Numbered from the stretch's first letter, positions 25,175 through 34,778 are shown. The stretch is 64,000 nucleotides of DNA from JACVRN01 sp035276685 (GCA_035276685.1 DATELK010000165.1:1-64000); one strand, 5' to 3'. Numbers and translations are program-made. The notes: generated by a model from the letters alone, not told the origin.

Positions 25175-27543
25175 CGCTCTCCCTTACGCTTCTTCTGCCC
25201 GCTCTCCGTCTGCTTTGCCGCTCCGGCGCGAGTCGCGGGCCTGTCGCCAACTTTAGATGCCGGACGCGCCGTTTCCGTCACGGTGATGTTGCGAATCTTA
25301 TCGCCGCGAGCGATTTTATCCACCACCTCCATGCCCTCTACCACTCGCGCAAAGACCGTGTAGCCGCCGTCCAAGTGCGGCTGCGGGCTGTGCGTGACGA
25401 ACCACTGCGAGCCGCCTGTGTCTTTGCCCGAAAGAGCCATCCCGACCGCGCCGGTCGCGTACGGAACTTCGTTAATCTCGCAGCGAATCTGGTAGCCGGG
25501 CCCGCCGTTTCCGTCGCCGCGCGGGTCGCCGCCCTGCGCTACGAAGTTCGGCACGACGCGATGAAAGCTGATGCCGTTGAAGTAGCCGCGCCTCGCAAGC
25601 TGCACGAAGTTGTCCACGGTCAAGGGCGCTTCTTCCGGCAGAAACTCCATAGTGAATGCGCCCTTGTCGGTGGTGACGACGGCGCGCACGCGCTTCGTCA
25701 TGCGCTCCATCACGCGCTGGTAATCGGCGGGAGTGTTTCGCGCCTGCACAGTCCCTATGCGAGAGTCGAAATCGCCCGCGCCGGATGCTTTCAAAACTGC
25801 TGCTGCGCGGCGTCGAACAAGATAATCGAGCGAGCCCAGGCCAGCCTTGAGCGCCTCACTCGCGCTCTCTGACTTCTGTTTTCCAAGCGCGTCGAGGATG
25901 GCGAGCGCCGCGTCGTTCAGCTCGTCCCTAAGGCTTTCCGGCAGAGCTTCTGCGAGCGCTCGCGCCGTCAGCTCTTCCGGCGGCAGCTCTCCTAAAAGCT
26001 CCGCCGCTGTGGCGCGCATGACGACATCCTTTGCCTTTAACTGCTGCCTGAGCAGCTCCGCAAGGTCGTTCGGCTTGAAGGCAGCCAGTGCGCGCAGCAC
26101 GTCGGGCGCTGCAAGCACAGGAAGATTTTTATCTTCGAGCATGGCTCGAAGTATGGCCACGGCGTCCGCCTTCACGCTCATGACGGCGTTGCTGTCCGAT
26201 TCCGTCTTGAGCGCGGCGATTTCCGTCAATGCCTGCGCCACGCTTGAAGCGCGCCGCCAGTCTTTGAGAAGCTGAGAGCGCGACGCTTCGTCCGTGATGC
26301 GGTCGAAAGGCTTTTCGCGTACGTAGAGCGCGGGCGCTATGCGAACAAAGGCCGTCTCTATCTCAGGGTCAACCGATTCTTCAAGCTCGCGCAGCTCTCT
26401 CAGCCAGTCCACGGCATCCTTGTTCCAGGTGTTGCTGAGCGTGCGGCCGAGAGCCGTCGCTATCTCAAGCAGCTCGTTAAGCTCCGCCGGGCGAGCGTCC
26501 GCAGACTTTGCCCGCCCGGCCCTGTAATCGTTCATCAGCTTCGCTGCGCGCTCAAGCAGCGGCTTCGTAACGCGCTCGTCCTTCAATGAAGCAAGGGCGC
26601 GTACGGCGCTCACACGCACGCGCTCGTCACCGTCCTGCAAGCGCGCGGCAAGAGCATCGAAAGCAGCCTTGTCTTCCGCCGCTCCGACGACTCGCGCCGC
26701 GTTGGCCCTGACGACCGCGTCAGCATCATTCGTGAGAAGCGAGCGCACAACGTCAAGGCCGTCTTTCGCTTTGAGGCGCGCCATAGTGTTGAGAGCGTCT
26801 GCACGAACGCGAGCGTCTTTGTCCGAGAGAAAGCCTGCGACGATTGGGCCAGCGCCCGCCGGGCGTGCGCGCAGAGCAGCCGTCAGGCCCATCAGAATAG
26901 TCTTGCCGTCGCCCTGCGGCTTTCGCTCCGCTTCCGCCTTAAGCGCAAGGAGGATTGCTTCACCGATTGAGCGCGAGCGTGCCTCTTCCGCCTTGGGCAG
27001 CGCGGCGGCAATCTTGCCGAGCGCCTCAAGACAACGAGCGCGCACCTCGGAAGAAGTGTTCACCTTAAGCTCTGCCATCAGCCCTTCCGCGCCTTTGGCG
27101 GCTTCCGTCTCGCCGAGGGCGAAGGCCGCCATAGCACGCACGCCTGGGTCAGCGTCAACGCGAAGCATCGTCACCAGAAGCGTGACGGCCCGCTCGTCGC
27201 CTATGCGGCCTGCGGCGAGGGCCGCGCGCTTTCTGACCTCTATGCTCTTGTCGGAAAGCAGGCCGGACAATTCGTTATCCCATCGCCGCTCGTCCTCGGC
27301 GCGCATGATGCGAAGCAGCACTTCCTGTGAGACAGAGCCCCGCGCTGGTTGAGAAGCGGCAGGCTTCGTGGCCTTCTTCTGCTGTGCAGAAGAGGCATTC
27401 TGCGCGCCCTTCTGCTTCTGCGCGTAAACACAGAAGCAGAAGAGCATGATGGCAACAGAGACGGAGACGACGCGCTTTACGGCCTGAGCGGGCAATCCCA
27501 CCATGCCGCTCGCGTAGTTTTCAGGCTTCTCTTTTTTTCTCAT
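25171..27543 (-). CDS. HEAT-repeat and cyclophilin PPIase fusion, exported
   Basis: 790 residues. N-terminal hydrophobic segment (about 22-40) acting as signal or anchor, then about 12 HEAT-like repeats (about 70-600; GLMAELKVNTSSEVRARCLEALG, VRANAARVVGAAEDKAAF and similar) and a cyclophilin domain (about 625-760) with FHRVVPNFVAQGGDP, MALSGKDTGGSQWFV and HLDGGYTVF, so the isomerase active site (F-H-R...Q, GSQFF-like) is intact. Proline isomerase acting on extracytoplasmic client proteins held by the HEAT solenoid (inference). Operon with the M1-like gene. Confidence 0.9.
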   Translation of the reverse strand: MRKKEKPENYASGMVGLPAQAVKRVVSVSVAIMLFCFCVYAQKQKGAQNASSAQQKKATKPAASQPARGSVSQEVLLRIMRAEDERRWDNELSGLLSDKSIEVRKRAALAAGRIGDERAVTLLVTMLRVDADPGVRAMAAFALGETEAAKGAEGLMAELKVNTSSEVRARCLEALGKIAAALPKAEEARSRSIGEAILLALKAEAERKPQGDGKTILMGLTAALRARPAGAGPIVAGFLSDKDARVRADALNTMARLKAKDGLDVVRSLLTNDADAVVRANAARVVGAAEDKAAFDALAARLQDGDERVRVSAVRALASLKDERVTKPLLERAAKLMNDYRAGRAKSADARPAELNELLEIATALGRTLSNTWNKDAVDWLRELRELEESVDPEIETAFVRIAPALYVREKPFDRITDEASRSQLLKDWRRASSVAQALTEIAALKTESDSNAVMSVKADAVAILRAMLEDKNLPVLAAPDVLRALAAFKPNDLAELLRQQLKAKDVVMRATAAELLGELPPEELTARALAEALPESLRDELNDAALAILDALGKQKSESASEALKAGLGSLDYLVRRRAAAVLKASGAGDFDSRIGTVQARNTPADYQRVMERMTKRVRAVVTTDKGAFTMEFLPEEAPLTVDNFVQLARRGYFNGISFHRVVPNFVAQGGDPRGDGNGGPGYQIRCEINEVPYATGAVGMALSGKDTGGSQWFVTHSPQPHLDGGYTVFARVVEGMEVVDKIARGDKIRNITVTETARPASKVGDRPATRAGAAKQTESGQKKRKGER

Positions 27544-27573
27544 GGAATCAAGGGGGGTTAAAGAAAGTAAAGA

Positions 27574-27674
27574 AGAAGTAAATAGTAAATGGTGAAAAGT
27601 GAATAGTAAATAGCGAATAGAAAGAGACGGCTCGTCTACTCACCATCTACTATTTACTGTTCACTTCTACTTTT
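27574..27674. repeat. Inverted repeat family D
   Basis: AGTAAATAGTAAATGGTGAA AAGTGAATAGTAAATAG ... returns CTATTTACTGTTCACTTCTAC. Composition is strongly A+T-rich compared with the genes on both sides. It lies in the gap between two minus-strand genes. Confidence 0.8.
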
Positions 27675-27724
27675 GCCTTCTTCCACGCTTGCGTGTCAAG
27701 CGCGGGCGGGCAGGGCGACCGACA

Positions 27725-29830
27725 TCAGGCCCCGGCTTCGATTCTCTCCACCTCCACGAGCGCGTCGTAGAAGGTAGCGCCGCCGCCTATGTCAGTCAGC
27801 TCCTGAGAGGTAAGCTGGTTGATGTTCTTGCCGTTCGGAGAGAGCTTGTTCCACCAGACGGAGGGCGAAACGACCACGCCGCGACGCGCCCGGGTCGTGA
27901 CTACGGCACGAAGCTCCGTAGAGCCTCGCTCGTTGAAGGCCCGCACCGTCACGCCGTCCGTGATGCCGCGCGCTGCGGCGTCCTCCGGGTGAATCTCTAT
28001 GAAGGGATAATGCTCCTGCCTGAGCTGCTTGGAGAGATTGGCAAAGCTCGAATTGAGAAAGGCGTGCGCCGCAGGGCTTATCAAAGCAAGCGGGAAGCGC
28101 TCCGCAAGCGCGGGCGCGCTATCAAGGGATTCGCGCGGCGGAATGTAATCCGGCACCGGCTCCATCCCGCGCGCCTCAAGGTTTTGAGAGTAAAGCTCGC
28201 ACTTGCCTGAACGGGTCGGGAAATTTCCTTCGGCAAAGGGAGCGAAAGTCTCAGGCACGTTGAGCCGCATCCAGCCCTGCTCTCGAATCTGCTCAAGCGT
28301 GATGCCCTTAAGCGCAGGATGGCCCGTAGAGATTGCCTGACGCGCAACGTCTTCGTCCGAGTCACGAAAGCAGTCCTCTTCAAACCCGAGCCGCGCCGCA
28401 AGCAGTCGGAAGACCTCGGAATTTGATTTGGCTTCGTGGAGCGGCTCTATCGCAGGCTCGTTTATCAACAGGTACAGGTGGCCGTAAGCCTTGTGCAGGT
28501 CGAAGTGCTCAAGCTGAGTAGTCGCGGGCAGGACTATGTCAGCGTAATCCACAGTGTCCGTCATGAACTGCTCGTGCACGACCGTGAACAGGTCTTCGCG
28601 CTGCAAGCCTTCTAGGACGCGCGCCTGGTCAGGAGCGACCGCCGCAGGGTTGGAGTTGTAGACGTACAGAGCGCGCACGGGCGGCTCTTTTACTTCAAGA
28701 AGAATGCGGCCCAGCTGCGACATGTTGAGCGAGCGCGGTGTGGGCTTAGGCATCAGGTCTGGACGCTCAAGCGCCTGGTAGTTGAGAGGGAACGTGCCGC
28801 TTGTCGAGAGCAGCACTCCGCCCGCAGCATCTCTCCACGCGCCCGTCACAGCAGGCAGAGAGCTGACGGCGCGCACGGCCATCCCGCCGCCCGCGTGCCG
28901 CTGCAAGCCGTAGTTGGCGCGAATCACAGAAGGCCGCGTCCCGGCATAACGCCGCGCAAGCTTCACAATAGCTTCCGCTTCAAGACCGCAGATGCGCGCC
29001 ACACGCTCTGGCGTAAACTCCGAGGCTCGCTCACGAAGCTCGTTCGCTCCAATCGTGTAGCGCTCCAAATAGTCCGCGTCCTCAAGTCTCTCGGCAAAGA
29101 TGACGTGCATCATCCCTAAGGCCAGCGCGGCATCCGTGCCCGGCAGAAGCGCCACGTGCTCGTCGCACTGGTCTGCGGTGCGTGTGCGCCTCGGGTCAAT
29201 CGCTATCACGTACGCGCCGCGAGAGCGCGCTTCCAGAATCTGCGGCCAGAGGTGTACGTTCGCCGTCAGCGTGTTCGTGCCCCAGAGCAGAATCAGCCGC
29301 GCTTCCTGAAAGCGCTCCGGGTCTGTGCCGATGGTCGCGCCATATGTTGACTTGTAGGCTTCGCTGCCTGCGGTCGCGCAGATGGTTCTCTCAAGCTGCG
29401 TCGCGCCGAGCCTGTGAAAGAAGCGTCTGTCCATTGACTGCGACTGCACTAGGCCCATGGTGCCGCAGTAGCTGTAAGGCAGAATAGTTTGCGCGCCTTC
29501 GGGGGATTCGGCCAGCGACTTGAAGTGCGAGGCTATCTCGTGAAGCGCCTCGTCCCAGCTAATCGCTTCAAACTTCCCTTCGCCCTTTTTACCCGTGCGG
29601 CGCAGGCAGGTCTTGACTCTTCCCTCGTGATGCGTGCGCTCGTGGTAGTTTGCGACCTTCGTGCAGAGAAAGCCGCGCGTGAAGGGATGCTCCGGGTCGC
29701 CGGCAACCTTCACAGCCCGCCCGTCCTCTACCGTTACCAGCATGGCGCAGGTGTCCGGGCAATCGTGCGGGCAGGCGGCTCGCACAACCTTCAAGCTTCG
29801 GTTCACTTCTCTCTCCACCATCTCTTTCAT
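27725..29830 (-). CDS. Molybdopterin-dependent oxidoreductase, formate dehydrogenase/BisC family
   Basis: 701 residues from ATG 29830 (AAGG upstream; an earlier in-frame start adds an unlikely N-terminus). The 4Fe-4S motif is CPHDCPDTC then GFLCTKV. The bis-MGD binding core follows with SYCGTMGLVQSQSMDRRFFH and LLWGTNTLTANVHLW; the C-terminal molydopterin-dinucleotide domain begins near residue 580 (LALISPAAHAFLNSSFAN). No twin-Arg signal is seen, so it is probably cytoplasmic. The substrate cannot be inferred: no partner Fe-S or membrane subunit is adjacent. The Mo ligand residue is not obvious from sequence. Confidence 0.88.
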   Translation of the reverse strand: MKEMVEREVNRSLKVVRAACPHDCPDTCAMLVTVEDGRAVKVAGDPEHPFTRGFLCTKVANYHERTHHEGRVKTCLRRTGKKGEGKFEAISWDEALHEIASHFKSLAESPEGAQTILPYSYCGTMGLVQSQSMDRRFFHRLGATQLERTICATAGSEAYKSTYGATIGTDPERFQEARLILLWGTNTLTANVHLWPQILEARSRGAYVIAIDPRRTRTADQCDEHVALLPGTDAALALGMMHVIFAERLEDADYLERYTIGANELRERASEFTPERVARICGLEAEAIVKLARRYAGTRPSVIRANYGLQRHAGGGMAVRAVSSLPAVTGAWRDAAGGVLLSTSGTFPLNYQALERPDLMPKPTPRSLNMSQLGRILLEVKEPPVRALYVYNSNPAAVAPDQARVLEGLQREDLFTVVHEQFMTDTVDYADIVLPATTQLEHFDLHKAYGHLYLLINEPAIEPLHEAKSNSEVFRLLAARLGFEEDCFRDSDEDVARQAISTGHPALKGITLEQIREQGWMRLNVPETFAPFAEGNFPTRSGKCELYSQNLEARGMEPVPDYIPPRESLDSAPALAERFPLALISPAAHAFLNSSFANLSKQLRQEHYPFIEIHPEDAAARGITDGVTVRAFNERGSTELRAVVTTRARRGVVVSPSVWWNKLSPNGKNINQLTSQELTDIGGGATFYDALVEVERIEAGA

Positions 29831-29967
29831 GATTAGCCTTACGAAAAGCTCAAGCCGATAGTTTACCAGAAGCCTGCGCGATTTCACTTGCGGAATGATA
29901 AAAGTGGGCGAAATGTACCGAGACAATCCAGAAGAGCAGAGGTTAGAGTGAGTCTAAGGAAAGCCCT

Positions 29968-30166
29968 CTTTAGTCCCTTTAGGGACTTTCTGAAAATAGC
30001 CCAGCCATTTATGGCTGAGGATAAGGCAGAGACAAAAAGAAGAGTCCCGTAGGGACGACTGAATTAGATGCTCAGTCGTCCCTACGGGACTCTATATTTC
30101 TTTCCCACTTGTTCCCAGTGCTGAAGCACTGGGCTATTATCAAATGTCCCTAAAGGGACTAAAGAT
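29968..30166. repeat. Compound palindrome family C, copy 1
   Basis: About 200 bases built of nested palindromes: TAGTCCCTTTAGGGAC, GCCCAGCCATTTATGGCTG, AGAGTCCCGTAGGGACG with its inverse CGTCCCTACGGGACTCT, CCCAGTGCTGAAGCACTGGG and GTCCCTAAAGGGACTAAAG. The outer ends are mutually inverted (TTTAGTCCC ... GGGACTAAA). Copy 2 is at 53793-53993. It occupies most of the gap between the molybdo-enzyme and bactofilin genes. Confidence 0.9.
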
Positions 30167-30201
30167 GATGCTGCTTGGACTCAATCACTGACCTTTGCTC
30201 T

Positions 30202-30816
30202 TCAGCTCGCAACTTCCGAGACGTTCTCGACCTGGGAGGCTGCTGCTTCCTCATAGGCTTGGGCGGCTTCGCGCTGCTTCTCTCTGGATTCTTTGAGCTG
30301 CAACATGCGGCAGCTTCCCTCGAAGACTGCGCCCTGCTCTATCATGAGAGACGGCGTTTGTATGTTGCCCTTGACGTGCGCGGCGCGGCCCATCTCAAGC
30401 CGCTCGGTGGCTATGATGTCGCCGTTGACGGTGCCGTTGACGATGGCTACGGCCACCTCTATGTCCGCTTCGACCTGCCCGTTGGTGCCAACCAGAAGGG
30501 TGCCGTCCTCGGACGTGACGCGGCCCGTCAGGTGTCCGTCAACCCTGAGCATGCCGCGAAAGCTGGCTTCGCCCGTAAGCGATGTGCCGTTGCCCACGTA
30601 GCCTGAAAGCGTCCCTTCCTTGATGTCGCGCGCGAGCGATTCCGATTCGCTGACGGCGCGCGTGACGCTGGACGGCAGCGGCGGCGCGGGCGTCTGCTGC
30701 GGGGCTTCCTGCGGCGGATACTGCGCGTAGTGCGCGTTATACTGTGATTGATACTGAGTGCTGTTTCTATCTTGCTCCGCTTGCTCTGTCTTATGGCTCT
30801 TTCCCATTCTTAGCAT
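30202..30816 (-). CDS. Bactofilin
   Basis: 204 residues from ATG 30816 (GGAGG 8 bases upstream). A Gln/Pro-rich N-terminal arm (about 1-75) precedes the polymer-forming bactofilin beta-helix (about 90-175: FRGMLRVDGHLTGRVTSEDG, GQVEADIEVAVAIVNGTVNG, RLEMGRAAHVKGNIQTPSL), each turn with the short hydrophobic/Gly rhythm of the family. Forms cytoskeletal filaments linked to cell shape, peptidoglycan remodelling or surface appendages. It is a single-gene unit here. Confidence 0.92.
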   Translation of the reverse strand: MLRMGKSHKTEQAEQDRNSTQYQSQYNAHYAQYPPQEAPQQTPAPPLPSSVTRAVSESESLARDIKEGTLSGYVGNGTSLTGEASFRGMLRVDGHLTGRVTSEDGTLLVGTNGQVEADIEVAVAIVNGTVNGDIIATERLEMGRAAHVKGNIQTPSLMIEQGAVFEGSCRMLQLKESREKQREAAQAYEEAAASQVENVSEVAS

Positions 30817-31198
30817 GACTAATTCCTCCATCAATTTGCTGGCCGCGAGGACGGTTAGAGACGACACATCGCGTTTCGCATCCGGCCTGACAGGCGAGGA
30901 TGCGGAAACAAAAACAGTGAGCGTCAGGGCAAGACTTAATGAAAGCTTGTAAATCCGAGAGGTGTGCTTGTGGCTTATAGTTTAACTTCCGGCGCGCGGG
31001 GCCAACGCTTTCGACTATAGAGCGCAGCAGGAACTATAAGTAATTCCGAAGGCCCGTGTCCAGCTTTATCTACGCTTGCAATCAAAATGCAACATGCGCG
31101 TGCCGCTAGCCCGAGCCATGAGTTGCGCCGCGCCTGCCTCGCGTGGCATCCTGACGTAAGACGAAACAGTTTTTTAAGGACAGAAATCAGCCAGAGCA
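30817..31198. other. Divergent intergenic region, no gene recognised
   Basis: About 380 bases between the divergent bactofilin and ttcA genes. The G+C is mixed with no clear inverted repeat or RNA gene. It must carry the promoters of both genes, but no convincing -35/-10 pair was identified by eye. Confidence 0.4.
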
Positions 31199-32053
31199 AT
31201 GTTTGTCGAGAGCAAGATTAAGACGAAACTGCTTCGCCGCATGGGCGAGGCCATCAAAGATTTCAACATGATAGAGGACGGCGACCGCGTCATGGTCTGC
31301 CTCTCTGGCGGCAAGGACAGCTACACCATGCTTGACCTGCTGCTGGACGTAAGAGAGCGAGCGCCCGTCCGCTTCGACATCCTCGCCGTGAACTTAGACC
31401 AGAAGCAGCCGGGCTTTCCCGCGCACGTCCTGCCCGAATACCTTGAGAGCCGGAGTGTGCCGCACCGCATCATAGAGCGCGACACCTACTCCGTGGTCAA
31501 GCGCCTGGTGCCCGAAGGGAAGACCTACTGCTCGGTCTGCTCGCGCCTGCGACGCGGGATTCTCTACGCCACTGCCGTTGAAGAAGGCTGCACGAAGATA
31601 GCGCTAGGGCATCACGCGGACGACATCATCGCGACCTTTCTGCTCAACCTCTTCTACATAGGGACGCTCAAGGCCATGCCGCCCATCCTTCGCTCCGACG
31701 ACGGGCGCAACACGGTCATACGCCCTCTGGCCTACTGCCGCGAGTCGGACATAGCGGAGTTCGCGGCCGAAAAGCAGTTCCCCATAATCCCATGCGACCT
31801 TTGCGGCTCGCAGACGAACCTGAAGCGAGCGCGCGTCAAGCGGCTCATTGCCGATTTGGAGAAAGAGATTCCCAACATACGCAGCTCTATGCTGACGGCT
31901 TTGGGCAACGCCGTGCCGACGCATCTCTTAGACCCGCAGCTCTTCGACTTCAAATCCCTCTCCGCCGCGACGGGCGATGTGGAGGCGGAGCTTGACCTGG
32001 CCGTGGGCCACACGGACGAAGGGCTGGCACCAGCGCTCGTCTCCATCGGGTAA
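31199..32053 (+). CDS. ttcA: tRNA 2-thiocytidine synthetase (TtcA family)
   Basis: 284 residues. PP-loop ATPase motif SGGKDS (about 38-43), then the CSVCSRLRRG motif (Cys about 113 and 116) and CDLCG (about 200), the three cysteines and pattern typical of TtcA, which binds an Fe-S cluster and thiolates C32 of tRNAs. Start ATG 31199. It lies 6 bases upstream of an unknown gene and probably shares its transcript. Confidence 0.9.
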   Translation: MFVESKIKTKLLRRMGEAIKDFNMIEDGDRVMVCLSGGKDSYTMLDLLLDVRERAPVRFDILAVNLDQKQPGFPAHVLPEYLESRSVPHRIIERDTYSVVKRLVPEGKTYCSVCSRLRRGILYATAVEEGCTKIALGHHADDIIATFLLNLFYIGTLKAMPPILRSDDGRNTVIRPLAYCRESDIAEFAAEKQFPIIPCDLCGSQTNLKRARVKRLIADLEKEIPNIRSSMLTALGNAVPTHLLDPQLFDFKSLSAATGDVEAELDLAVGHTDEGLAPALVSIG

Positions 32054-32059
32054 GCTCTT

Positions 32060-32959
32060 ATGGCGGCGGCTTCAAAGACAAAGAAGCGTGAGCTGGATTT
32101 CTCGGCCTTCCCGCAGAGCAGCGTCACAGAGTACACAAAGCGTCTCTGCCTGGCCTGCATCTTCGACATCTTCACCACGCAGCTAGGGCTCGCGCCGCGC
32201 ACTGCCTATTCCGAGATAAAGAAGCACTCGCCGTCCGTGGAAGAATTGACGACGCGAGACGCGCAGCGCCCCTACTTCGACAGCGATGAAAAACATCCTC
32301 GCTGCCCTTACTGCGACGCGGCCAAGCGCTGGCACGCTCGCCTTGACACCTATCGCATAGAGGGCGGAAAGCAGACGGACGCGGCCCGTCGCGCTCTCTT
32401 GAAGTCCCTGCCTAAATCGGAAGAGCAGTTCATAGTCATTGAGAAGAAATCAACTCGGCGCGCAATCTTCTTCGACTGGCTCGACAGGCTCATGCACGGG
32501 CTCGATTTGGACGAGGACGCGTGGCTGGTGGAAGCCACTCGCGCCTTCCTTGAAAGAAACGACCCGAAGACGGATTGGAACGAAGTCTTTGAAGGCGTGC
32601 GTGCCGTGCGCCGCTCCAACCGTCTTGAGGAAGGCTTCGAGCGAGAGGGAGCGCGGCTTTATCTCGCGCCCCCGCTCTACAACGACGCGCTGCTGGTGCA
32701 GTACCTTGTCAGCCGCTCGCACAAACACGGCGGGCGCACGCTGGAAGGCCGCCTGACGCTGATGGATTTGGTCAGGCGCATGCGCTACGGCGGCTATCTG
32801 GAATCGCGCGGCATCACGGAGCGCGACCAGTTCGAAATCCTTGAGCAGCTGGTAGAGCACCTCACGGGCGGAGACGCGCCCCTCAAGCTCTATTATCTGG
32901 TTGACCGGCGCGACTTTCTGGATAAGGTCAAGACGGTCTACGCGGCTTACGCTTCATGA
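32060..32959 (+). CDS. Conserved-looking protein of unknown function with a CPYC motif
   Basis: 299 residues, soluble, no signal peptide. Features: a basic N-terminus, a CLACIF segment near residue 30, and CPYC (about 80) in HPRCPYCDAAKRWHARLDTY, which looks like a zinc-knuckle or redox Cys pair; the rest is charged and helical. It starts 7 bases after the ttcA stop, so it is almost certainly translated with it. A tRNA-modification role is possible by context only. No family recognised. Confidence 0.7.
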   Translation: MAAASKTKKRELDFSAFPQSSVTEYTKRLCLACIFDIFTTQLGLAPRTAYSEIKKHSPSVEELTTRDAQRPYFDSDEKHPRCPYCDAAKRWHARLDTYRIEGGKQTDAARRALLKSLPKSEEQFIVIEKKSTRRAIFFDWLDRLMHGLDLDEDAWLVEATRAFLERNDPKTDWNEVFEGVRAVRRSNRLEEGFEREGARLYLAPPLYNDALLVQYLVSRSHKHGGRTLEGRLTLMDLVRRMRYGGYLESRGITERDQFEILEQLVEHLTGGDAPLKLYYLVDRRDFLDKVKTVYAAYAS

Positions 32960-32960
32960 T

Positions 32961-34778
32961 TCACTGCGGCTTGCAGGGCGAGAGCAGGTAGGCGTAGCCG
33001 TCCGAGCCCACGCCGTAAAAGGCGCTGCCGCGCACGCTGTGAATGATGATGTTAAGCATGAATGACTGCACGCCGTTGATGAATCCCTGAAGCTGGAACA
33101 GGTTTGTTTGAGGGTTGTAGTTCCAACGCCCCCTGAACTGTACGTGGCCCGCCCCGCGTATAAACTGCGAGCCGAAGCAGACGCCGTTCGGAATCAGGTT
33201 TAAGTAGACGACGCTCCGAAAGACATCGTTGACCTGTATTTGCCACTGACCGAAAGGAATGAACCGGGCAGGAGCGACAGAAGGCACAGGCGGCTGTGCG
33301 GGCTGCGTGTGCGTTTGAGGGGCAGGCATAGGATGCGCCGCCTGCTGTTGCGGCGGCGCGGGCTGCGGCCTCTGCACGGCTTCTCTTTCGGGCTGCTGCA
33401 CGGGTGGCGCGCTCGGCTGCTGTGGCGTCGGCTTGGCGGGCGGGGCAGCGTTCGCTCCCGCTTTGGGCTGCGAAAAGACATCGCCCCACTTCTTCACGGT
33501 CTGCCAGAGGACGTTGATGTCCGTCATGTTTCCCTTTGCTTCCGCGTCGAGCGCGCCCGAAGTCTTCAGAAGCTCGTCGCACTGCTTCACCCACTTCGTC
33601 TGCCCCAGCCGTGTGAAGACGTTGCGCGCTTCACGCAGCAACGCGGTGTCAGGCGGCCGCTTCGTCACAGACAGCAGGTAAGTGGCGCGGGCCAGCCGAA
33701 ACTCTTCCTTCTCATCCTTCGGCTCATTGAGCAGCTTACGAATCCTGTTCAGTATCCTCTCTTCGTCGCCAGCATCCTCAGGCGTCAGCACCATCAGCAG
33801 CTGCGCCATGTAAAGCAGCACTTCCGTGTTCACAGGGTCAAGCTTGTTGGCCTCGCGCAGCAGGTCGTAAGACTCCTTGATTCGCTCGCGGTGCGCGGCC
33901 ATCCTCTCTTCTTCAGGCAGGCTCTTGTCAAGCTGTATCTCTTCTGCCTCGGCCTGTAGCAGTATGGACTTCTTAACGAGCAGGTCTACGCGAGAGATGC
34001 TCACGTCGCCCGCGCGCAGCTCTTCCACCGTCTCGCCCTGCTCGCGGCCCGCGCGGTTCATCACTTCGAGCACTTCGTCTATGTTGCGCTTGGTGCCCTG
34101 CGGGTAGGCGGGCAGGCGGTTGCCGTGAACGCCCGCGACCTGTCCGTAGGAGATGTCTGCGGTGACGGAGTTGATGCGATTCAAGGGAGCAAGGGTTTCG
34201 TCCGAAGGATTGATAAGCTCGATTGTCTTGCCGGATAGAGCTATGGAGTCATGCTCGGGCCTGAAGCTCTTCTCTACGAGTGAGGGCGAGACGCTTTGAA
34301 TCAGCATTATCTCGTGCAGCTCGTTGCAGGCGAGCCGTATGCTTCTGGTCACGTCCACCCAGGCCTCGTCCCTGTCCGGCCACTTGCTGACGGGCTTTGC
34401 GTCTTTAGGCACGGCCTGCAACCGGCCGAAGGGCGCGGCCTGCCAGTTGTCCACGTTGCGTATGATGACAGGGATGACGCGCGACTCGCCCGCGTCGTGC
34501 TTCTCCATCGCGCGCCTCATCTCTTTTTCGTAGCAGTATTCGGAGGCTATGAAGTTGGCGCTGATGAGCAGCAGTATGATGTGAGAGGACTCAAGGTTGC
34601 GGCTAATCTCTTGAGACCAGTCGGCCCCCGCGCCTATCTTCCGGTCGTGCCAGCCCAGTATGAGCCCTTGCCGCTTGAGGCCCCACAGGTGTACCTCAAG
34701 CTCGTTGCGAAACTCTTCGTCCTTGTGCGAGTAGGAGTAGAAGAGCTGTAAGGGCGGCTTGGCTTGGTGGTCAGGCAT
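32961..34778 (-). CDS. TIR-domain protein with helical repeats and novel C-terminal domain
   Basis: 605 residues. TIR domain at about 10-150: QLFYSYSHKDE, WHDRKIGAGADW, ILLLISANFIAS and YCYEKEM with acidic residues Glu84 and Glu86 where the NADase glutamate lies in catalytic TIRs. The middle (about 180-420) is helical and TPR-like (SYDLLREANKLDPVNTEVLL). A Pro/Gln/Ala-rich linker (about 425-490) leads to a compact C-terminal beta-rich domain (about 498-605, FGQWQIQVNDVFR ... YLLSPCKPQ) not recognised. Likely a signalling or defence effector; no defence partner genes are adjacent. Confidence 0.82.
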   Translation of the reverse strand: MPDHQAKPPLQLFYSYSHKDEEFRNELEVHLWGLKRQGLILGWHDRKIGAGADWSQEISRNLESSHIILLLISANFIASEYCYEKEMRRAMEKHDAGESRVIPVIIRNVDNWQAAPFGRLQAVPKDAKPVSKWPDRDEAWVDVTRSIRLACNELHEIMLIQSVSPSLVEKSFRPEHDSIALSGKTIELINPSDETLAPLNRINSVTADISYGQVAGVHGNRLPAYPQGTKRNIDEVLEVMNRAGREQGETVEELRAGDVSISRVDLLVKKSILLQAEAEEIQLDKSLPEEERMAAHRERIKESYDLLREANKLDPVNTEVLLYMAQLLMVLTPEDAGDEERILNRIRKLLNEPKDEKEEFRLARATYLLSVTKRPPDTALLREARNVFTRLGQTKWVKQCDELLKTSGALDAEAKGNMTDINVLWQTVKKWGDVFSQPKAGANAAPPAKPTPQQPSAPPVQQPEREAVQRPQPAPPQQQAAHPMPAPQTHTQPAQPPVPSVAPARFIPFGQWQIQVNDVFRSVVYLNLIPNGVCFGSQFIRGAGHVQFRGRWNYNPQTNLFQLQGFINGVQSFMLNIIIHSVRGSAFYGVGSDGYAYLLSPCKPQ

